Shown here: positions 51,229 through 56,665 of the stretch, in pieces
Layout: every line of letters starts with the position of its first letter
Numbering within the stretch: position 1 is the stretch's first letter
Source: Faecalibacillus intestinalis
Lineage (GTDB): Bacteria; Bacillota_I; Bacilli_A; Erysipelotrichales; Coprobacillaceae
NCBI RefSeq assembly: GCF_003024685.1
Contig: NZ_PYLQ01000018.1
Coordinates: 1 to 56,665 of the forward strand
Direction of reading: 5' to 3'
Length of the DNA: 56,665 nucleotides
The notes under the pieces: model-generated
What the model saw: only the letters and a program-made list of their open reading frames with translations
Told to the model about the DNA's origin: nothing
Database searches by the model: none
Position numbers and translations under genes: made by a program

Positions 51229-51808
51229 ATATAACCGTTTGTTTTTGCGTTTCTTGATTGACTTCAATAACATCTTTTACATAACAGATATCTTTTCTAT
51301 TTTTTATAAACTCTTCGTTGGTTGATAAAACATCATAACCCACATCACCACTACGATAATGCATTGGTATAACAATGCGTGGTTGAATCTGATTGATATA
51401 TTCTAAAGCTTCCTTTGTATCAATTGTATAATAACCTCCAATAGGAATCATTAAAACACCACAATTCTTGATTTTTGAAAGATCATCAATCATACAGCCA
51501 ATATCTCCCATATGCACGACTTTCATATTTTCATAAGTTAAAATATGAATCGTATTTTTACCACGACGACTACCTAAATGATGGTCATGATACGTTTTAA
51601 TTTTTTCTACTTTAAATTCTTTAGGCAATACATCTACACAATCTCTAGCATTATGATCATTATGTCCATGAGAACATAAAACTAGATTTCCTTTTAAATG
51701 AAGTTTGTTTAATCCTGGAATTGAACCTTCTTGATAAGGATCAAAAATAACTGTTCCATCACTGCCTGTTATTTCAAAACAAGAATGTCCATACCAAATA
51801 ATTTTCAT
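51209..51808 (-). CDS. MBL-fold metal-dependent hydrolase (UPF0173/UlaG-like)
   Basis: About 199 aa. Metallo-beta-lactamase motifs: IIWYGHSCFEI, then LCSHGHNDHNA (HxHxDH), VVHMGDIG (Asp) and IPMHYRSGDVG (His), the order of the UPF0173/YtkL/UlaG group. Substrates of this small type are mostly unknown; UlaG itself opens L-ascorbate-6-phosphate lactone. The start is the ATG at 51808, whose RBS AAAGGAG overlaps the stop of the upstream EIIB/ROK-like gene, so the two are translationally coupled and probably act in one carbohydrate-phosphate process. Confidence 0.88.
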   Translation of the reverse strand: MKIIWYGHSCFEITGSDGTVIFDPYQEGSIPGLNKLHLKGNLVLCSHGHNDHNARDCVDVLPKEFKVEKIKTYHDHHLGSRRGKNTIHILTYENMKVVHMGDIGCMIDDLSKIKNCGVLMIPIGGYYTIDTKEALEYINQIQPRIVIPMHYRSGDVGYDVLSTNEEFIKNRKDICYVKDVIEVNQETQKQTVIFEKPRN

Positions 51809-51812
51809 CAAA

Positions 51813-53219
51813 TCACTCCTTTGCACTTAAAATCATTGCACCTAATAATATATATTCTAAAATATTTTCCACTTTAATAATCTTTGGATATACTTTTAAA
51901 GAATATTGACTCAATGATTTTTTTATTTCATTACTCACATCTTGACTATCTAAAATCAAATCACTATAAACAACTATCGCCTCTGGTGATACAATTGCTA
52001 TAATACTCATAATATTTTTACTAACAAGTTCCAATGTGCCTTCTGGTGTATTCGCAAGTGTAAAATAATCATTAGAAAGTTTTAATGGTAAAAGTGCTAC
52101 TTCTCCAGCAAGATGATCCATTCCTCTTACTAGTTGACCATTAACAATTATGCCACTTCCAGCCATACGTCCAATAGGTTGGAATAAAAAAGCAATAGAT
52201 TTATATTGGTTTTGTGAAGCATAATAGCCTACAACAGCAGCATTAACATCATTAATCAAATAAATTTCCTTTTCATATCTCTTCTCCAACAATTCCTTAA
52301 GTTGATGATTTCCACCCTCAATAATCCCCGAATAAACGTTTCCTTCAACCATCACTCCTGGTAAAGCAATAGAAATCACATCAATCATTTCATTTTGTAA
52401 AACAACTGTATCTAAAGCATCCAGAACATCATGTAATTTGATATTACTTTTAATAATATTACTATCTAATACAATTTCTTGTAGATTATTATATAAACGA
52501 TAAGAAATATGACTATTTTCCCCATTAGCGTTAATAGAAACCGCTAAAATATTTTTCTTTGTTTTAATTTCCATCATTGATGCAAGAGGTTCTACTGTAC
52601 TATCATATTTCTTTTCCTTATTTTTTATAGACTCTTCAACAAAAGTAATCAAAGCTCCTACATTATAAGAAGCAAAAATTTGTGTAGGTATCTTTAAAAC
52701 CAATTTATTTTTAAATACTTTTTCCACTTGTAATTTAACATAAGAAACTTGAGGAGCTAGTAAGATGACATCATAATTTTGAGCAACATTATATATTTTT
52801 TGATATGAAGTAGCAGCTACTTCCATATTTAAATTTAAAACTTTTATTCCATTTTTGATTTTATCTGCAAAAAATGCTGTTGTCATCCCGCCACTACAAC
52901 AAAGTAAAAGACGACATATTGGTTGATTAACCATTTTTTGAATACATTGATCCATTTCTTCAAATAAAGAAATAGCATGTTTCAATGTTTTGAATTGAAA
53001 ATGAAGATAAAAAGCCATTTCATCTGTTCTTTTATTCATTACACATAATTCTATGATACATTGTGGATTAAAAGTCACATAACTATAACAGTATTCATTT
53101 TCAATAATAATCGCATCCGGATCCGTTTCACTTGGATAAAGATAATAATAATCTCTTTTTTGATTACTGATCCACTTTCTAAATATGGCAGTTTGTATCT
53201 CTCTTAAATAATCATCCAT
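51813..53219 (-). CDS. EIIB-like domain fused to a ROK-like domain
   Basis: A 468-aa protein in three parts. Residues 1-100: unrecognised, Tyr/acidic-rich. Residues 101-190: a PTS lactose/cellobiose EIIB-like domain, RLLLCCSGGMTT (Cys108 at the phosphocysteine position), and VILLAPQVSYV. Residues 222-468: ROK-like ASKHA fold, with IALPGVMVEG, LINDVNAAVVG (Asp324 at the catalytic base position) and GSGIIVNGQLVRGMDHLAGEV. The N-terminal ROK phosphate loop DxGGT is replaced by SINANGEN and the zinc CxxGCxE motif is missing, so sugar kinase activity is doubtful. A phosphorylation-responsive sensor is more likely (inference). Its stop overlaps the RBS of the MBL hydrolase gene. Confidence 0.82.
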   Translation of the reverse strand: MDDYLREIQTAIFRKWISNQKRDYYYLYPSETDPDAIIIENEYCYSYVTFNPQCIIELCVMNKRTDEMAFYLHFQFKTLKHAISLFEEMDQCIQKMVNQPICRLLLCCSGGMTTAFFADKIKNGIKVLNLNMEVAATSYQKIYNVAQNYDVILLAPQVSYVKLQVEKVFKNKLVLKIPTQIFASYNVGALITFVEESIKNKEKKYDSTVEPLASMMEIKTKKNILAVSINANGENSHISYRLYNNLQEIVLDSNIIKSNIKLHDVLDALDTVVLQNEMIDVISIALPGVMVEGNVYSGIIEGGNHQLKELLEKRYEKEIYLINDVNAAVVGYYASQNQYKSIAFLFQPIGRMAGSGIIVNGQLVRGMDHLAGEVALLPLKLSNDYFTLANTPEGTLELVSKNIMSIIAIVSPEAIVVYSDLILDSQDVSNEIKKSLSQYSLKVYPKIIKVENILEYILLGAMILSAKE

Positions 53220-53385
53220 TTCAATCCCACCTTTATTATTATTTTACCATAATCCTGCCCACTAAAGAAAGCTCTTACAAAAATAGAAAATATTTCTCAA
53301 AAAAAATCCAACCTTTACTCAAAAAGTTAGAAAATTATTCCTAATATATCTTTCCTTATAAACAATCATCTTCGAAAATAAAATA

Positions 53386-53444
53386 TAAAAAGCATAACAA
53401 GCAATAAGAACCTATCTAAATTCTATTGCATGTTATGCATTGAA
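53386..53444 (-). terminator. Large hairpin after the truncated Rpn copy
   Basis: On the minus strand GCATAACA-T-GCAATA pairs with TATTGC-TTGTTATGC across a 20-nt loop, followed by TTTTTATATTTT. A related GCATAAC/GTTATGC hairpin stands after the full-length copy (about 53865-53915), indicating the duplication included its terminator. Confidence 0.75.
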
Positions 53445-53447
53445 TTA

Positions 53448-53822
53448 TTAGTTAATAATTTTTAAAACATCTTCTTCATTTGTTACATTAAAAATATGAC
53501 GTGTTAATATATTAAGTTTTTCAATAGGTGCTTTTGATAATTGATTTGTTAGATTATTTGATAGATTTCCAAACTAAATTTCTAATTGTTCTTTTAACGT
53601 ATTTTGTTTTTCTTCCAATTTTCCTTCAATAACTCCTTCAGACCTACCTTCTTTTCTAAACCCTTCTGCCATTCTTTCCATTCCTTCACACATATCCATT
53701 TCATCTCCTTCTAGAACGTTTTCAACTTGATCTATACTTCCTATAATAATGGCTGCATAGAGAAAGTTTTCTTTTTTCATTCTCTTTAATCTTTTTAAAT
53801 CTTCATAGCTTCCTTTATACAT
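53448..53822 (-). pseudogene. Truncated tandem copy of the Rpn-family gene (3' part)
   Basis: This matches the last about 125 codons of the adjacent full gene at roughly 90 percent by eye, starting at MYKGSYEDLKRLKRMKK and ending DVLKIIN at 53448. A TAG at 53576-53574 (where the full copy has Lys in GIKFG) leaves an open frame of 82 aa (53822-53574). An 11-codon stretch (region of EARSKSKYKAE) is shortened to RSEG. The strong internal SD and ATG (SD 53710-53705, ATG 53699) are preserved and would give a 41-aa peptide. The PD-(D/E)XK nuclease domain is absent. It may be debris or a free-standing C-terminal-domain ORF. Confidence 0.75.
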
Positions 53823-53916
53823 TGCTGTTATGTTAATAAATTGTTGTTGAATTTAATATGCAAATAAAGGCATAACATTGCATATTGATCCATATAGCTT
53901 GTTATGCTCTTGTTTA
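53823..53916. other. Junction between the two Rpn copies
   Basis: About 94 bp holding the first copy's hairpin (GCATAAC...GTTATGC) and an AT-rich stretch directly before the truncated copy. I see no promoter with both boxes; transcription of the second ORF probably depends on readthrough. Confidence 0.4.
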
Positions 53917-54192
53917 TCAATTAATAATTTTTAAAACATCTTCTTCATTTGTTACATTAAAAATGTGACGTGTTAATACATTAAGTTTTTCAATAGATGC
54001 TTTTGATAATTGATTTGTTAGATTACTTGAAAGACTTCCAAATTTAATTCCTAATTGTTCTTTTAACATATTTTGTTTTTCTTCTAATTTTCCTTCAATA
54101 ATTCCTTCTGCTTTATATTTACTTTTACTTCTCGCTTCTCCTTCTTTTCTAAATCCTTCTGCCATTCTTTCCATTCCTTCGCACATATCCAT
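53917..54192 (-). CDS. Candidate internal ORF of the Rpn gene (RpnS-like small protein)
   Basis: Inside the Rpn reading frame, GAAGGAG (54204-54198) stands 5 nt before an ATG at 54192, a better ribosome binding site than that of the full gene. In-frame initiation would give a 91-aa protein equal to the variable C-terminal domain (MDMCEGMERMAEGF to KIIN). For E. coli rpn genes, internally initiated small proteins that bind and inhibit the full-length nuclease have been described; that this is one is inference. The same SD/ATG is conserved in the truncated neighbour copy. Confidence 0.5.
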   Translation of the reverse strand: MDMCEGMERMAEGFRKEGEARSKSKYKAEGIIEGKLEEKQNMLKEQLGIKFGSLSSNLTNQLSKASIEKLNVLTRHIFNVTNEEDVLKIIN

Positions 54193-54870
54193 CTCATCTC
54201 CTTCTAGAACATTTTCAACTTGATCTATACTTCCTGTAATGATGGCTGCATAGAGAAAGTTTTCTTTTTTCATTCTCTTTAATTTTTTTAAATCTTCATA
54301 GCTTCCTTTATACATTGCTTGGATAGCTTCTATAAAGTAACGAGTTTGCTCATCACTGATCTTACTTGTATCCATTTCTTTAACATCTACAAGAATGATT
54401 TTCCAATCATTAAAGTATTTCTTTAATTCTTCGGGTATTTCAAAATAATCACTGAGTTTTAAAGGAGCATTCCATTTCTTTGGTCCTGTATAAAGTACTA
54501 CTATTATTTGAGGAACTAATCTTTTATACTCTTTATTTTCTGCCTGTTTTAAATATTCCAACATTTCATAGATTCCACAACGAATAACCATCGTTTCATC
54601 AATACTACTTTGATGCTCTATTCCTAGTATACAGTAGATTCCATTAATATCACTTTTAACGACAATATCCCTTCTTCTTTTTTTATCTTCTGCTCTTTTC
54701 GAATCATTGATAATAAAAGAAATATCATTTTCATAACGTACCAATCTATCAGGATGAATGATTTGTTTCCCTTCAAATATAGCTGCATTATAAAAAGATG
54801 CAAAACTGACATCATTACTGAATACTGTTCGACAAGCACCATCAGCTGTTAACTTATTTAGAGGTTCCAT
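53917..54870 (-). CDS. Rpn family recombination-promoting nuclease / putative transposase
   Basis: About 317 aa. N-terminal PD-(D/E)XK nuclease domain: KLTADGACRTVFSND, RRRDIVVKS (Asp), and YCILGIEHQSS (ExQ), the Rpn/YhgA-like (Transposase_31) pattern. Next comes the middle region (QIIVVLYTGPKKWNAPLKL, DYFEIPEELKKYF) and a variable C-terminal domain (about 195-317) rich in Lys/Glu. Rpn proteins are DNA endonucleases linked to recombination and phage defence. The ATG at 54870 has AGTAGG at 8 nt; an ATG two codons earlier is closer. TATAAT at 54928-54923 is the likely -10. A strong internal SD/ATG lies at 54204-54190. Confidence 0.88.
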   Translation of the reverse strand: MEPLNKLTADGACRTVFSNDVSFASFYNAAIFEGKQIIHPDRLVRYENDISFIINDSKRAEDKKRRRDIVVKSDINGIYCILGIEHQSSIDETMVIRCGIYEMLEYLKQAENKEYKRLVPQIIVVLYTGPKKWNAPLKLSDYFEIPEELKKYFNDWKIILVDVKEMDTSKISDEQTRYFIEAIQAMYKGSYEDLKKLKRMKKENFLYAAIITGSIDQVENVLEGDEMDMCEGMERMAEGFRKEGEARSKSKYKAEGIIEGKLEEKQNMLKEQLGIKFGSLSSNLTNQLSKASIEKLNVLTRHIFNVTNEEDVLKIIN

Positions 54871-54922
54871 ACACATTACCTACTTTCTTTTAAAGTAACA
54901 TATCTAGATTTATTACAAGTAG

Positions 54923-54988
54923 ATTATAACATGTATGAACTCAATATTTGTCCCAAGTTTGTCTCAAATTTGTCTCACAAATGTCTCA
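54923..54988 (-). promoter_or_regulatory. Rpn promoter region with four 11-bp tandem repeats
   Basis: On the plus strand GTCCCA at 54950 and GTCTCA at 54961, 54972 and 54983 recur with exact 11-bp period; on the minus strand this reads TGAGACA repeated. The array lies about 20-60 bp upstream of the TATAAT (54928-54923), where the -35 box is poor. One-helical-turn spacing suggests a protein binding cooperatively on one face of the DNA. Confidence 0.6.
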
Positions 54989-55044
54989 TTTCTTATACTT
55001 ATTTTATCTTTCTCTTTTTACTATTTCAATGGACGTTTAGTCCA

Positions 55045-55067
55045 AAAAAACAGGATTGCTCCTGTTT
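55045..55067 (-). terminator. Terminator of the ABC transporter operon
   Basis: AAACAGGA/TCCTGTTT stem with loop GCAA (55049-55068) followed by seven T on the minus strand, just after the stop. Confidence 0.9.
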
Positions 55068-55068
55068 T

Positions 55069-55818
55069 CTATAAATGCATTTGTGTTGTTACTTTAACAA
55101 TTTCTTTATAATAATCATCTTGTGATTTTGTATTACGATCAATTGATAAATCTAACTGACCATCTTTCATATAATAAACTTTCTTTGAATAAGAAGCTAC
55201 AAAACTATCATGAGTAACCATAATAATAGTTGTGTGTTTTTCTTCATTGATTTTAACTAGATATTCCATCAGCTCCCTAGCATTTAAACTATCGAGATTT
55301 CCTGTTGGTTCATCCGCAAAGATGATCTTTGGCTCATTAATCAACGCTCTCGCAATTGCTGCTCTTTGTTGTTGTCCCCCTGAACATTGGGAAGGATATT
55401 TATCAATGATTTCTTCAATATTTAACATTTTTGTAAGTTCATGAAGCCTTTCTAGTTGTGTTTGTTGATTTACTTTATTGAGTCTAGGTGAAAATAAAAT
55501 ATTATTTTTGATTGTTAATGATTCAATAAGATTATAATTTTGAAAAATAAATCCAATTTCTTCTTTTCTTAGATTTGCTTTCTCTTTTTCCGATAATAAA
55601 AGTAAATCTTTTTGATTAAGAAAAATTTGTCCATGAGTTGCTTCATCAATCGTTGACAAGATATTAACAAGTGTTGTTTTTCCTGAACCAGAGGCTCCCA
55701 TAATACAAATAAAATCTCCTTTTTCTACTTTAAAGTCTAACCCATTTAAAGCCACCTTAGGATGAACACCATAAGGATTATAAACTTTCTTTAAATTTCT
55801 AATTTCCATGTAACTCAT
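55069..55818 (-). CDS. ABC transporter ATP-binding protein (MacB/BceA/LolD type)
   Basis: An ATPase of 249 aa. Walker A GASGSGKTT, Q-loop FIFQNYNL, signature CSGGQQQRAAIARAL, Walker B KIIFADEPTGNLD, H-loop MVTHD. ADEPTGNLDS and the N-terminal IRNLKKVYNPYG are typical of the MacB/BceA group that pairs with FtsX-like permeases, often for antimicrobial-peptide resistance or lipoprotein export. The start overlaps the permease gene by 20 bp. No two-component system gene is visible in the window. Confidence 0.95.
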   Translation of the reverse strand: MSYMEIRNLKKVYNPYGVHPKVALNGLDFKVEKGDFICIMGASGSGKTTLVNILSTIDEATHGQIFLNQKDLLLLSEKEKANLRKEEIGFIFQNYNLIESLTIKNNILFSPRLNKVNQQTQLERLHELTKMLNIEEIIDKYPSQCSGGQQQRAAIARALINEPKIIFADEPTGNLDSLNARELMEYLVKINEEKHTTIIMVTHDSFVASYSKKVYYMKDGQLDLSIDRNTKSQDDYYKEIVKVTTQMHL

Positions 55819-56665
55819 AATTTTGACCTCTTTTCTTTAAATAAACAATGAACTCAGCCATTCCATAAGGAACAATAAATTCAAGTAAAACAATACCAAC
55901 AAGTCCTAAATCAATCGATGCACGAATTAAAAACGTACACGCAATACTTAAAATATAAATACCAGCAAAGATCCATAAAACAAAGTAAAAGCCATTTCCT
56001 TCTTTATAAGAAATCTTCTTAACTTCTTTATTTGTAAGTCCTATCTTACATAAGTTTTTAAAATGTTCTTTCTTTTCTAAAGCATCAATATCAAAACGAC
56101 TAACAACACTTAAACATAAAACAAAATTAATTAAAACAGCTCCTATGTGTAAGGCAATATGCAACATCTTCATATGAATTGATGAGAAAATAAATGTTGG
56201 TATTAAAATTACAGCTAACATAATAAAGACAATTAATAGTTTGCTTTGTTGCATAAATAGAGCTAAATCACCTAAAACAATCGTATCTTCGCCTTTTAGA
56301 TTCAATGAATCAACCATTTCATTTAAAGTATGAGGTATAAAATAATAGAACAAACCATAAGCACTAATAGCCCCAATACAAGAAGCAATCGCAAATCCTG
56401 CATCTAATTCTTCTCCTACATACATCGCATAAAGTCCTAAGAAATAACCTAAGATATAAATATAATCAGGAATGATAAAGACACGATGATCTTCTTTTTG
56501 TGTTGTAATATATTTATCTTTAATAAGTGATGATAAAGAATTATTGTTGATATAGTTGATTTGCATAGCGATTAAAATAACTAAAATACAAACAACTAAA
56601 ATTCCTAACATCTTAAATAATTTAAAGTTAAAATAGAAAATACTTTGATGAATATGACAATAACG
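55799..56665 (-). CDS. FtsX-like ABC permease (partial, 5' end outside the window)
   Basis: The frame stays open to the right edge: upstream of the internal ATG at 56611 the codons continue (RYCHIHQSIFYFNFKLFKM), so that ATG is not the start. The visible about 288 aa include about seven hydrophobic segments and end with a cytoplasmic KKRGQNYELHGN. Membrane pattern and coupling to a BceA/MacB-type ATPase (20-bp overlap) indicate an FtsX-superfamily permease; the extracellular domain, if any, lies beyond the window. The substrate is unknown. Confidence 0.8.
   Translation of the reverse strand, partial: RYCHIHQSIFYFNFKLFKMLGILVVCILVILIAMQINYINNNSLSSLIKDKYITTQKEDHRVFIIPDYIYILGYFLGLYAMYVGEELDAGFAIASCIGAISAYGLFYYFIPHTLNEMVDSLNLKGEDTIVLGDLALFMQQSKLLIVFIMLAVILIPTFIFSSIHMKMLHIALHIGAVLINFVLCLSVVSRFDIDALEKKEHFKNLCKIGLTNKEVKKISYKEGNGFYFVLWIFAGIYILSIACTFLIRASIDLGLVGIVLLEFIVPYGMAEFIVYLKKRGQNYELHGN

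Noticed and set aside
53220-53385. Possible gene between the EIIB/ROK gene and the Rpn copies
   Set aside because: AT-rich DNA with no open frame of useful length and no RBS; only weak promoter-like sequences.
54946-54988. CRISPR array
   Set aside because: The repeats are 11 bp apart with no spacers; far too short for CRISPR, and no cas genes are present in the window.

Overview
The window is a low-GC Firmicutes chromosome segment. The recognisable protein set, AT-rich intergenic DNA, ordinary use of TAA and TAG stops, and the 5' part of a 16S rRNA gene at the left edge all suggest an anaerobic gut member of the Erysipelotrichia (Coprobacillaceae-like; the family is recalled from the 16S text, not tested by search). 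A dacF/spoIIAA-spoIIAB-sigF locus with a Spo0A-box-like site suggests a spore former or a lineage that recently was one. The fermentative set (pyruvate:ferredoxin oxidoreductase, pyruvate phosphate dikinase, acetate kinase, D-lactate dehydrogenase, lactate permease, Rex) fits strict anaerobiosis.

Layout. 1-281: 5' end of 16S rRNA (minus) with its promoter and leader. 0.6-15 kb, minus strand: nifJ; a membrane protein/rhomboid/DprA-like cluster; an esterase with a broken cupin gene; ppdK; a DEAD-box helicase; a two-domain 2-hydroxyacid dehydrogenase coupled to a metallophosphoesterase. 15-20.3 kb: one tight operon, Ntdp-like phosphatase-tsaE-tsaB-rimI-tsaD-rex-asnS (tRNA t6A modification, redox sensing, Asn-tRNA charging). 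20.3-25.3 kb: TPP riboswitch-thiT, ackA, a MazF/PemK-like protein, glmS ribozyme-glmS, rpsO. 25.4-32.2 kb: AI-2E-type permease, an HPrK/PEPCK-superfamily protein, lepB, sigF, spoIIAB, spoIIAA, dacF, and an HD-GYP remnant. 32.3-36.7 kb: a GGDEF-EAL sensor with an orphan solute-binding lipoprotein. 36.9-39.9 kb: lactate permease divergent from an HPr-D-lactate dehydrogenase fusion. 40.2-42.0 kb: an apparently intact IS200/IS605 element (tnpA, tnpB, putative omega RNA). 42-51 kb: transporters and metal homeostasis (NCS2 purine permease, DUF554, broken HAD phosphatase, CaCA exchanger and MntP under a Mn yybP-ykoY riboswitch, two MFS carriers, Xaa-Pro peptidase, a decayed flavoenzyme). 51-53 kb: an MBL hydrolase coupled to an EIIB-like/ROK-like fusion. 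53.4-54.9 kb: an Rpn-family nuclease gene with a strong internal translation start, followed by a truncated tandem copy. 55-56.7 kb: an ABC ATPase and the end of its FtsX-like permease.

Most unusual content: (i) an HPr domain fused to D-lactate dehydrogenase, keeping His15 but with Asn at the regulatory Ser46 position, beside a lactate permease; (ii) a PTS EIIB-like domain fused to a ROK-like domain whose N-terminal phosphate loop is degenerate; (iii) an HPrK-like P-loop protein outside the usual HPrK architecture. Together these suggest PTS phosphorylation has been wired into central metabolism and sensing here. (iv) The Rpn locus has a candidate intragenic inhibitor ORF and 11-bp tandem repeats upstream. 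(v) A divergent DprA/SLOG-type protein overlaps a rhomboid protease gene. Five genes are visibly broken (cupin, HD-GYP, HAD, flavoenzyme, Rpn copy), which indicates recent decay or, for single-base lesions, possible assembly error.
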